This document shows positions 56,588 through 64,000 of a stretch of DNA of 64,000 nt, one piece after another. The DNA comes from Phycisphaerae bacterium. Lineage in GTDB: Bacteria > Planctomycetota > Phycisphaerae > UBA1845 > Fen-1342. The stretch is taken from positions 62,001 through 126,000 of the forward strand of contig JAGNKU010000004.1 in assembly GCA_017999985.1 (NCBI GenBank), given 5' to 3'. Under the pieces are notes generated by a model, which did not search any database, was not told where the DNA came from, and saw only the letters and a list, made by a program, of their open reading frames with translations. The translations under genes were made by a program, and so were the position numbers. Position 1 is the stretch's first letter. The number at the start of each line of letters is the position of its first letter.

Positions 56588-59113
56588 ATGCGGTTGGCAG
56601 GTCAACCGGGGGCTCAGGCGGTCGCTCGACGGCGGGGTTGGCGCGGGGTCATCGCGGTCGTCGTCTGTGCCGCCGTCGTCATTGATGCGGGTGCCCAGAC
56701 GCCGGAGTTCCGCGCCATGTGGGCCTCGCGGTTCGACTGGCCCGCCCCCAACGAGGCCGCCTGCAAGGCGAACCTTGACGCGCTCATGCAGGACCTGGAC
56801 GACGCGAACTTCAATGCCGTTTTTCTGCAGGTTCGCGGCCAGGCGGACGTGCTGTATCCCTCGCCGTACGAGGTCTGGTCACCCCTCCTCGGGGGTGGCG
56901 ACCCGGGCTGGGACCCGCTGGCCTACGCGCTCGCGGCGGCCCACGCCCGCGGCATCGAGCTGCACGCCTACATCAACATCCACACGTGCTGGCAGAGCTC
57001 GGCCCACACGCCGCCGGCCGAGCCCAACCACCTGTTCTACGCGCACTGCAACGCGTCCGATCCGGCCCACCGCGACTGGCTGCACCACGACAACCCCACC
57101 AACCCCGTGCAGTTCAGCGAGAGCGACTACGTGTGGATCGCGCCGGGCGTACCGGCGTTCCAGGCGTACATCCGGCAGCAGGTCCTGTACGTCGTCCAGA
57201 CCTACGACGTCGACGGCGTACACTACGACCGCATCCGCACGCCGTGGTCCAACCAGCCCTCGTACGATCCGATCAGCCTGGCGCGGTTCAACGACCCGCA
57301 GAGCAACCCGGACGACCTGGATTTCACCGCGTGGACGGCCGACCAGATCACGCGCACCGTCCGCGACATCTACGCCGCCATCATGGCTGTGCGGCCCGAG
57401 GTCGCGGTCAGTGCCGCGGTTTACTCCAACCCGAGCACCGCGCCGGCCGCGCAGCACCAGGACGCGCCCGCGTGGGCCCAGACCGGCGGCCTCGACATCC
57501 TGGTGCCGATGATGTACTTCACCGGCGGGGCCGGCTCGACCTGGGACCTGCGGCTTCAGCAATGGCTTGCGCTCGACGGCGGGCGCCACGTCGTCGCCGG
57601 GCAGATCACGTCACAGGGCGTCACTTCACTCCTGGGACAGATCATCCTGACGCGTCAGCGCGGCGCACAGGGCAACAGCGTGTTCTCGTGGGGCTCGTTC
57701 ACCTTCGGCGACGACTACCTCGCCAACGTGTACCAGACACCGGTCGCGACCCCGACCATGGACTGGAAAACCGCGCCCACCACCGGGATCATCGTCGGCA
57801 CGGTGACCGGCAACGGCGTACCCGTCGTCGATGCGCAGCTTCACCGCGACGGCTCCACGTACACCGCCCTCGCCAGCGGCGACGGGTTCTACTCGTTCCT
57901 GCTCGTTCCGCCGGGAACGTACACGCTGACGGCCGCGCATCCGGCGTATTCCACAACGGTGGCCACCGGCGTGACGGTGGCCGCGGGGCAAGTCGTGCAG
58001 CGTGATATCGACCTGGGTCTGCCGTTGCCGCCGATCATCGCTGAAGTGACGCCCGATCCCGATGTCGTGGAGGCAGGCACGGCGTACACGCGTCAGTTGG
58101 CGCTGACACAGGGCATCGCGGATTCGTGGACGCTAATTGATGGGCCGTCGGGCGCCAGTGTGGGCGCGCAAGGCTTCGTGAGCGGCTGGACACCCGGCGA
58201 AAGCGAGATCGGCCAGATGTTCCTCTTCACGGTGCGGGCCACGAACGCCAGCGGCTCCGACGATGAGAGCTGGTACGTCGCCGTCGCGGGTCCGCCGCCC
58301 TGCCAAGTTCACCTGTTCACGGATTTCGACGCGTACGCGGCGGGTGAGCGGGTGTTGTTCAACCGGCCGCGCTACAGCGGCTCGACCTCGACCGACCTGC
58401 TGGCGGCGCCGGACGTGGCCGAGGTTACGACCGCGGTCACGCCATTCAGCCCGCCGAACTGCTACCTCGTGCAGTGGCAGTTCGTCGACACGGACCCGCA
58501 GCGCTGGCTGCGGCTGACCACGCACAACGCCCCGTATGTACCGAACCCGACGGTTGAGCTCGATCGCCCGATTCGGGTCCGGCTGCGACTGGATAGCGGC
58601 CGGCTACGGCTGGCGGTGGGCATACGCGAGACGGGCACGACTGCCGCGGTTGGCGAGGACGGCGGCACGACGGGCACGATTGAATGGGTCGGCGCTGCGA
58701 CGGACCTCAATGGCGCGCCGCAGGGCGTGCTGGTCGAGCCGCAGCCGGGAGTCTGGCAGACTTTCGTCTTCGATCCGCTGACCGACCCGATTCTCGGGCT
58801 GAACGGCGACGGCGTGCTGTGGACCGGCACGAACAAGGGCACGTTCGAGCACCTGGCGTTCTCGATTGTCGATGGCGCCGGGCCGTTCACGGTTTACATC
58901 GACGACATCGATCTGCGATGTGGGCTGCCCGCGTGGGGCGATTTCGATGGCGACGCGGACGCGGACAGCGATGACTTCGCGCTGCTGGCCAACTGCCTGC
59001 AGGGGCCGGACAACGACCGGCCGCCGATGTGCGCCGCCGCCGACTTCGAGGGCGACCAGGACGTGGACCTGGGCGACTTCATGGTGTTTCAACAGGAGTT
59101 CACGGGGGAGTGA
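56588..59113 (+). CDS. Secreted GHL10 glycoside hydrolase-like protein with carboxypeptidase-regulatory and dockerin-like modules
   Basis: An 841-residue exported protein, second GHL10 homologue in the window. It has a signal peptide (about 1-37) and a GHL10 barrel (about 40-400) with EFRAMWASRFDWPAPNEAAC, FNAVFLQVRGQADVLYP, TYDVDGVHYDRIRTPW and LDILVPMMYFTGG. Next comes a carboxypeptidase regulatory-like domain (GTVTGNGVPVVDAQLHRDGS, FLLVPPGTYTLTAAHPAY), a Ig-like linker and a beta-sandwich. The last ~60 residues are dockerin-like (GDFDGDADADSDDFALLANC, DFEGDQDVDLGDFMVF). It should act on extracellular glycans. The start ATG is placed after the AAAGG site; a GTG at 56552 falls on the presumed -10. 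It faces the efflux operon tail to tail. Confidence 0.87.
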   Translation: MRLAGQPGAQAVARRRGWRGVIAVVVCAAVVIDAGAQTPEFRAMWASRFDWPAPNEAACKANLDALMQDLDDANFNAVFLQVRGQADVLYPSPYEVWSPLLGGGDPGWDPLAYALAAAHARGIELHAYINIHTCWQSSAHTPPAEPNHLFYAHCNASDPAHRDWLHHDNPTNPVQFSESDYVWIAPGVPAFQAYIRQQVLYVVQTYDVDGVHYDRIRTPWSNQPSYDPISLARFNDPQSNPDDLDFTAWTADQITRTVRDIYAAIMAVRPEVAVSAAVYSNPSTAPAAQHQDAPAWAQTGGLDILVPMMYFTGGAGSTWDLRLQQWLALDGGRHVVAGQITSQGVTSLLGQIILTRQRGAQGNSVFSWGSFTFGDDYLANVYQTPVATPTMDWKTAPTTGIIVGTVTGNGVPVVDAQLHRDGSTYTALASGDGFYSFLLVPPGTYTLTAAHPAYSTTVATGVTVAAGQVVQRDIDLGLPLPPIIAEVTPDPDVVEAGTAYTRQLALTQGIADSWTLIDGPSGASVGAQGFVSGWTPGESEIGQMFLFTVRATNASGSDDESWYVAVAGPPPCQVHLFTDFDAYAAGERVLFNRPRYSGSTSTDLLAAPDVAEVTTAVTPFSPPNCYLVQWQFVDTDPQRWLRLTTHNAPYVPNPTVELDRPIRVRLRLDSGRLRLAVGIRETGTTAAVGEDGGTTGTIEWVGAATDLNGAPQGVLVEPQPGVWQTFVFDPLTDPILGLNGDGVLWTGTNKGTFEHLAFSIVDGAGPFTVYIDDIDLRCGLPAWGDFDGDADADSDDFALLANCLQGPDNDRPPMCAAADFEGDQDVDLGDFMVFQQEFTGE

Positions 59114-59260
59114 CAGTACACGGCGGCGTCGCAGGGATGCCGACAACCGCGGCTGGGCTGCGCCAAATCGTGCCACCCGTTGCGCGCCAAGCCGCCGTGG
59201 CGCGTGTGACGTTCGCTCGCTCCCGTTGCCGGTTCGGACTGGGTCGCGTCGCGGGCGCGC

Positions 59261-60532
59261 TCACTCGTGGCGCAGGGCTTCGATCGGGTCAAGGTTCGCG
59301 GCGTGCCGGGCGGGATAGAGCCCGAAGATCAGACCGACTGTCACGCTGATGCCCACCGCCAGGGCCAGGCTGTACCCTGTCACGACCGTCGGCATGCCAA
59401 CGATCCGCGTGATCAGCCACGGAATCGCCAAACCGATCGCCACGCCGAAGAACCCGCCGGTCGTCGACAGCACCATCGTCTCGATCAGGAATTGCACGAT
59501 GATCTGGGCCCGCTTGGCGCCGATCGCCCGGCGAATACCGATCTCGCGCGTGCGCTCGGTCACCGAGGCGAGCATGATGTTCATGATGCCGATGCCGCCG
59601 ACCAGCAGGCTGATACCCGCGATCGACCCCAGCACGACATTGAACGTGCGCTTGGTGGCTTCGGCCTGCCGCAGCAGCGCCAGCGGCACGCTGAAACGGT
59701 AGTCCACTTTGGGGTGAAACTGCTTCAACATGCGTTCCAGACCGGCGGCGGTGGCCTCGACGTTCTGGATCGCGTCCACCTCCACGATGAGCTGGTGCAG
59801 TTCCACCATCTCGCGCAGCATCGAGCCCGACGTGATGATCACCGTCATGTCGCCGTAACGCTCGCGCGCGACTTCGATCGGGATGTACGCGTCGATTTCC
59901 TGGTCCGGCGTCTGGATGGCGCCGCCCTGTCCGGACTCGCTGCGCACGATGCCAATGACCTCGTAGTACTCGCCGCCGATCCGCAGTGTCTCACCCAGCG
60001 AGCGCGCGGTCGCCAGCAGCCGGCGGGCACCGTACTCCGTCAGTACGACCACGCCCGCGTGCCGCTGGGCGTCGCGCGGGGAGATCACGCGGCCCGCGAT
60101 CACGTCGCGTTGCACGAGGTCAAACCAGTCGGGCGTCGTGCCGACGATTCGCATGTCGAGCTTGCGCTCGCCGAGGCGCCCCTCCTTGCGCACCAGCTTC
60201 ACCGGGACGGTGCGCTTGATGGAGCGCAGCGCCTGCGCGGCGCGCTGCTCGTCCGCGTACAGGAGGCCGTAGACGCTCATGCTGAAGGGCGAGACGGTAC
60301 CGCGGGACTCCTCCTCGACCGGCTTCATCGACGTGATGATGATGTTCGTGGAGCCGAGCTTGCGGATCTGATCGAGCGCTTCGCGGCTGGCCCCCTCGCC
60401 CACGGCCAGCATGGCCACCACGCTCGCCACGCCGAAGACCACGCCCAGCATGGTGAGGAACGAGCGCAGTTTGTGCAACGTCAGCGTCTTGATGCCGAGG
60501 CGAATGTTGCGATAGAGCTTCATCGCTCTCAT
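59261..60532 (-). CDS. MacB-like ABC transporter permease
   Basis: A 423-residue permease of the MacB/FtsX type. The N-terminal membrane helix region KTLTLHKLRSFLTMLGVVFG is followed by ~240 residues of MacB-type periplasmic domain (NIIITSMKPVEEESRG, VVVLTEYGARRLLATA). Three further membrane segments form the FtsX domain with the typical GIGIMNIMLASVTERTREIG and IRRAIGAKRAQIIVQFLIE. It exports or extracts lipid, lipoprotein, peptide or small-molecule substrates with a TolC partner. The ATG overlaps the stop of the ATPase gene (60529-60532), and it is the last gene of the TolC-MacA-ATPase-MacB operon. No cargo can be named. Confidence 0.9.
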   Translation of the reverse strand: MRAMKLYRNIRLGIKTLTLHKLRSFLTMLGVVFGVASVVAMLAVGEGASREALDQIRKLGSTNIIITSMKPVEEESRGTVSPFSMSVYGLLYADEQRAAQALRSIKRTVPVKLVRKEGRLGERKLDMRIVGTTPDWFDLVQRDVIAGRVISPRDAQRHAGVVVLTEYGARRLLATARSLGETLRIGGEYYEVIGIVRSESGQGGAIQTPDQEIDAYIPIEVARERYGDMTVIITSGSMLREMVELHQLIVEVDAIQNVEATAAGLERMLKQFHPKVDYRFSVPLALLRQAEATKRTFNVVLGSIAGISLLVGGIGIMNIMLASVTERTREIGIRRAIGAKRAQIIVQFLIETMVLSTTGGFFGVAIGLAIPWLITRIVGMPTVVTGYSLALAVGISVTVGLIFGLYPARHAANLDPIEALRHE

Positions 60533-61260
60533 TCGGGATCCTCGTCAATCCGGTCGACCAGCCCGTCGCGCATGTGCAGGCGGTACCGTGCGTAATTCGC
60601 CAGGTTGGGCTCGTGCGTGACCATGATGATCGTCTTGCCCTGCTGGTTCAGCTCCTTGAGCAGTTGCATGATCTGTTCGCCGGTGGCGCTATCGAGGTTA
60701 CCAGTCGGCTCGTCGGCCAGCAGGATCGCGGGGTTGGCCGCCAGCGCGCGGGCAAACGCGACGCGCTGCTGCTGGCCGCCCGAGAGCTCCGACGGGCGGT
60801 GGTTCAGCCGGTCCGCCAGGCCGACGCGCTCGGCCATCTCCTCCGCGCGCTGCGCGCTCGCGCCCGCCTCCCAGTCCAGGTAATACAGCGGCAACTCGAT
60901 GTTCTCGCGGACCGTCAGTTGCGGGATCAGGTTGAAGCTCTGGAAGATGAACCCGAGGTGCCGCAGGCGCAATTCGCTCAGGGCGTTGTCGTCCAACTCG
61001 GCCACGTCGTGGCCCTCGAGCACGTAGCGCCCGGACGTCGGCCGGTCGAGACAGCCCAGCAGGTTCAGCAGGGTACTCTTGCCGGAGCCGCTCGGGCCCA
61101 TGATGGCCCAGAAGCTCCCGGCCTCGAACGCGAGCGTGACGCCGGCCAGGGCGCGCACCTCCGTCGTGCCGACCTGGTAGATCTTGGTCACGTTCTCCAC
61201 TCGGACCAGCCCCGTCTCGGCGCCCGTGCCCGTGGTCATCCCTGCGCTGCGCGCGGTCAT
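60529..61260 (-). CDS. MacB/LolD-type ABC transporter ATP-binding protein
   Basis: A 243-residue ATPase with all ABC motifs: Walker [19 protein letters not shown]-loop [13 protein letters not shown], signature [16 protein letters not shown], Walker [14 protein letters not shown], and the switch His in VTHEP. The [20 protein letters not shown] segment is typical of the MacB/LolD group. It powers the adjacent FtsX-type permease. Translation of MacA, ATPase and permease is coupled by 4-bp overlaps on both sides. An internal start ([10 protein letters not shown]) is possible and would drop only six residues. Confidence 0.94.
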   Translation of the reverse strand: MTARSAGMTTGTGAETGLVRVENVTKIYQVGTTEVRALAGVTLAFEAGSFWAIMGPSGSGKSTLLNLLGCLDRPTSGRYVLEGHDVAELDDNALSELRLRHLGFIFQSFNLIPQLTVRENIELPLYYLDWEAGASAQRAEEMAERVGLADRLNHRPSELSGGQQQRVAFARALAANPAILLADEPTGNLDSATGEQIMQLLKELNQQGKTIIMVTHEPNLANYARYRLHMRDGLVDRIDEDPE

Positions 61261-63146
61261 GAGCGTTGCTCGGAACCACCGGGCGGCTCACCCGGTGGAC
61301 CACCCGGCCGGCCGGCCGGTTGGTCACCAGCGGGCTCGCTCGGCGGAGCACCACCTTCCTCGCCGGTTTGCCGGCCGGAGCGCCGTTCGCGCATCCGCTG
61401 CATGAACTCTTCCCGCTCCTCGGGCGTCATGTTCTCCATGCGGCGCCGCAGCTCGGCCGACCGCTCCCCCGACGGCTGATCGCCGCCGCGGCGCCCGCGC
61501 CCGCGGGGCTGGCCCTCGGCGGCAGGCACCTCTCCCGACGGGTCCGCTGTCGGCGCGAAGCCGGGCTGCGAGCCGGGCACGCCCGTCAGCGCTCCAGATT
61601 GTCCGTTCGCGCCGTTGGCCGGCGGCAACGCGGCCGCTGGCAGCGCGGCCGCAAACGGCGCAGCGCTCGCGCCCAGAGGCGGCGCCAGGCTCACCACCTC
61701 ACCCGCAGTGAGCCCGGACGCGATGTGGATCATGCTGCTGTTGTCCAGGCCGGCGTCGACTTCGCGGGGGACAAATTGGTTGCCGCTGCGCACATAGACC
61801 GTCGGCTTTCCCGCCTCGCGGATGACCGCCTGCACCGGGATGTAGAAAGCGTCTTCGAATGTCTGGACGATGATCTCCGCCCGACAACTCATGCCCGTGC
61901 GCAGCTCGGGGTTCGCCCCCAGCAGGTCCACCCGCGTGGCGTAGACCTTGCGGTCGGCGTTCATGAACATGCTCTGAGCATCCGGCAGCGGCGCGATGGA
62001 ACGGACGCGCCCGGCGAAGCTCTTGCCGGCCAGCGCGTCGACGGTCACCTGCACCGGCTGGCCGGGCTGGACCTTGCCGAGGCTCGATTCGTGGATCATC
62101 AGCTCGGCCATCATGGCGTCGGTGGAGGGCAGGTAGATCAGCTCCTGCCGCTCGCGCACCGTCTGGCCCTCTTCCAGCGGCTGGGTCATGCCCGGGCGCG
62201 ACTGCCGCGACGACGTCGCGTACACCACCAGCCCCGCGCGTGGCGCGATGATCTTGCTCTTCTCGATCAACTCGTCGATCTTGGCCAGCTTGACCTGCTG
62301 CTGCCGGAACTCGGCTTCCTTCGCCTTGAGCTGGGCCTCCGCCTGCACGATATCCGCGTTGCCCTTCAGCCGCGTGCGATCGAGCGCCAATTTGGTCTGT
62401 TCCACATCGCTTTCGAGCTGCCGCCGCTGGCGCTCGTGCGTGTACTGCTCCAGCAGGTCCTTGGCGGCCAGCGCGAGCTCGTAGTCCAGCCTGGCGCGCT
62501 CGTAGGTCAGCCGGTCGGCTTCGTACTCCGTCCCGGAGAGATATTTCTCGTCGCAGAGGCGCTTCGACCAATCCATCTTGTCCTTGGCGCGGTTCAGTTC
62601 CTCGTTCGCGATCGTGATTTTCGAGGTCGCCTCGCGATGCTGCTGCTGGTACTCGCCCTCCATGTACTTCTTCAGGTCCTGCACGGCGAATTCGGCCGCC
62701 AGTTCCGCCTTGGAGATATCCCCGGCGGTCTGGTTTTTCACGATCGACAGGTTTTCGCTCGCCTGAATGTACGCCGCCTGGGCGTTGTCAACCTGAATCT
62801 GCCGCTCGACCCGGTCATCGCGGAGCTTGCTGGCGTCAAGCTCGGCCAGCAACTCACCCTCCTGCACGCGCGTCCCCTCGGGGATCAGGAAAATCAGCGT
62901 GGTCTGACCCTCGACCTCGCTCTTCAGCACCACCTGGTCCTGCGACTTGATCGTGCCCGACTCGACGACGCTGATGGTCAGCGGCCCGCGCTGCACCGTG
63001 AAGGTCGGCACCGTCGTGGCCGTGCCCGCCAGGCTGGCCGCCCGTGACAGCACCATCGTGCCGGCGACCGCCAGCACGGCGACGCCGCCGAGAATCACCG
63101 GCAGCCATCGCCGCCAGCGTGTACCGTTAGTTTTCGGGAGACTCAT
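61257..63146 (-). CDS. MacA/HlyD-type periplasmic adaptor with long C-terminal tail
   Basis: A 629-residue membrane-fusion protein. It has an N-terminal membrane anchor (LPVILGGVAVLAVAGTMVL) and a lipoyl/barrel-sandwich half (VQRGPLTISVVESGTIKS). A long coiled-coil hairpin follows (about 110-290, rich in Lys/Glu/Gln), then the second half (SKIIAPRAGLVVYATSSRQS) and beta-barrel and membrane-proximal domains. The last ~140 residues are an unusual Pro/Gly/Arg-rich tail with MENMTPEEREEFMQRMRERR, a Spy/LTxxQ-like pattern. It bridges the MacB transporter to TolC. The start at 63146 has GAGG upstream; an ATG at 63161 is an alternative. It overlaps the TolC gene by 20 bp. Confidence 0.88.
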   Translation of the reverse strand: MSLPKTNGTRWRRWLPVILGGVAVLAVAGTMVLSRAASLAGTATTVPTFTVQRGPLTISVVESGTIKSQDQVVLKSEVEGQTTLIFLIPEGTRVQEGELLAELDASKLRDDRVERQIQVDNAQAAYIQASENLSIVKNQTAGDISKAELAAEFAVQDLKKYMEGEYQQQHREATSKITIANEELNRAKDKMDWSKRLCDEKYLSGTEYEADRLTYERARLDYELALAAKDLLEQYTHERQRRQLESDVEQTKLALDRTRLKGNADIVQAEAQLKAKEAEFRQQQVKLAKIDELIEKSKIIAPRAGLVVYATSSRQSRPGMTQPLEEGQTVRERQELIYLPSTDAMMAELMIHESSLGKVQPGQPVQVTVDALAGKSFAGRVRSIAPLPDAQSMFMNADRKVYATRVDLLGANPELRTGMSCRAEIIVQTFEDAFYIPVQAVIREAGKPTVYVRSGNQFVPREVDAGLDNSSMIHIASGLTAGEVVSLAPPLGASAAPFAAALPAAALPPANGANGQSGALTGVPGSQPGFAPTADPSGEVPAAEGQPRGRGRRGGDQPSGERSAELRRRMENMTPEEREEFMQRMRERRSGRQTGEEGGAPPSEPAGDQPAGRPGGPPGEPPGGSEQRS

Positions 63147-64000
63147 CTTCCTTGGCCTCATTCTGCGGCAGGTATTCCTGCCAGAGCCCCCGCTCGTTCA
63201 CCGCGAGCACGCCCAGATCGCGCTGCAGCGCGAGCTCACCGAGGCGGTAGCTGACCAGCGCAGCGGTCAGGGCGTTCTGGGCCGAGATCAGCGCGTCCTG
63301 CGCCTCCAGCACGTCGCGAATCTCGGCGCGCCCGGCCTCCAGGAACAGGTTCGTGCTCTCGACGCGCCGGCGGGCCACGGCCACCGCGTCCGTCTGGATG
63401 CGCAGTGACTCGCGCGCCTCCAGCAACTGGCTCAGACGGTTGCGGACGTCGAGCTTAACCTGGTCCTCGAACTGCTGCGCCGCGCGCACCGCCTGCTCCA
63501 ATCCGATCAGGCTCGCACGGTACGTGTTCCGCTCGGCCGTGCGCTCCAGCGGCAGATCCACCGTCAGCAGCGCCGAGTAGGTGCCCTCGTCGGGCCGCAG
63601 GATCGCGTCATCCGAGCTCACGCTCGCCAGGGTGCGGCTCGCTCCGGCCGACCCGCGCCCCAGCAGCGTCACGTCGGCCCGCAACTGGTCCGCGGCCACG
63701 GCCACGGTGCGCTGCGCATCGTCGATCTGCCCCAGGGCCACGCGCAGGTCGAGCCGGTGGGCGAGCGCGATGGCGACGGCCTCGGCCGGATCGAACTCGT
63801 ACGGCCCCGCCGCGCCGGTCCCGGGCGGTGTCAACTCGATCGGCGCATCGGCCGCCGGTGCGGTCGCCGCCCCGGCAACCCCCGCTTCGGGCGGGAACGC
63901 CTGCTCGGCGCGGGCTGCCAGGCGTTCCAGTTCGCCGTAATCGAGGGTCACATCCGCGTCGGCCGGCAGGCCCAGCGTCACCTTGAACGCATCCAGGCGC
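63127..64000 (-). CDS. TolC-family outer membrane efflux protein (partial, runs off right edge)
   Basis: The visible 290 residues are the C-terminal half of a TolC-like trimeric outer-membrane channel. The window edge reads RLDAFKVTLGLPADADV, the LDxFKxxLGLP segment that precedes the second repeat in such proteins. The second repeat follows (FDPAEAVAIALAHRLDLRVA, then QIDDAQRTVAVAADQLRADV) with long helical coiled coils (ARRRVESTNLFLEAGRAEIR, DVLEAQDALISAQNALTAAL). The frame has no stop or good start up to the edge. It is the first visible gene of the efflux operon; earlier genes lie outside. It continues leftward into the MacA-type adaptor (20-bp overlap). Confidence 0.88.
   Translation of the reverse strand, partial: RLDAFKVTLGLPADADVTLDYGELERLAARAEQAFPPEAGVAGAATAPAADAPIELTPPGTGAAGPYEFDPAEAVAIALAHRLDLRVALGQIDDAQRTVAVAADQLRADVTLLGRGSAGASRTLASVSSDDAILRPDEGTYSALLTVDLPLERTAERNTYRASLIGLEQAVRAAQQFEDQVKLDVRNRLSQLLEARESLRIQTDAVAVARRRVESTNLFLEAGRAEIRDVLEAQDALISAQNALTAALVSYRLGELALQRDLGVLAVNERGLWQEYLPQNEAKEDESPEN

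Overview
The window is high-GC DNA that looks like a chromosome segment of a Planctomycetota bacterium, probably Phycisphaerae or a related uncultured lineage. This is inferred from family content: several PEP-CTERM secreted proteins, secreted proteins ending in dockerin-like calcium-loop modules, a prepilin-type protein (GFTLIELLVVVAIIALL), paired small proteins with the RCGYNLTGNVSGRCPECG zinc ribbon, and a clade II (Sec-dependent) nitrous oxide reductase cluster. I saw no rRNA, tRNA, CRISPR array, insertion sequence or phage.

Layout. 1-4222: a nos operon on the minus strand (nosZ, a nosB-like membrane gene, nosD running off the left edge) with a divergent Rrf2-family regulator. 4271-20049: a secreted-protein island on the plus strand. 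It opens with a PocR-domain AraC regulator, followed by PEP-CTERM proteins (one frameshifted), dockerin-like proteins, a giant beta-helix protein and two paralogous fibre-like proteins. A 20-bp-spaced direct repeat recurs upstream of three of these genes, and a decayed second copy of the AraC gene lies between them. 20527-29453: a light and stress island with an FeS-type photolyase/cryptochrome, an SDR-DUF2867 oxidoreductase, GTP cyclohydrolase I, a short BLUF photoreceptor and a MerR regulator whose B12-type domain has lost the cobalamin ligands. FAS1, DUF378 and SOUL heme-binding genes follow.

29582-46257: mixed catabolic and secreted functions. These are a lipoprotein, a PETase/cutinase-like hydrolase with a dockerin-like tail, a GH38 alpha-mannosidase with a HAD phosphatase, an acyltransferase-like membrane protein, an FAD oxidoreductase, and a tightly coupled minus-strand operon (GHL10 glycosidase, HELWH peptidase-like protein, IT-type transporter, HyuA-type hydantoinase/oxoprolinase). 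46258-53101: a regulatory intergenic region with two related TTGTTATATAA operators, then a PEP-CTERM protein, a prepilin, a dockerin-like protein, a GntR/LacI (AraR-type) regulator and another dockerin-like protein. This resembles a substrate-responsive locus. 53126-59113: a frameshifted four-helix-bundle gene, two zinc-ribbon genes, a HEAT/MORN protein and a second GHL10 protein. 59261-64000: a MacB/MacB-ATPase/MacA/TolC efflux operon on the minus strand, entering from the right edge.

The most interesting parts are the BLUF/BluR-like light island, the AraC/direct-repeat regulon with its duplicated regulator relic, the shared operators around 46335-46787, and the PETase-like hydrolase. Functional statements come from motifs I could read by eye; no database search was run.
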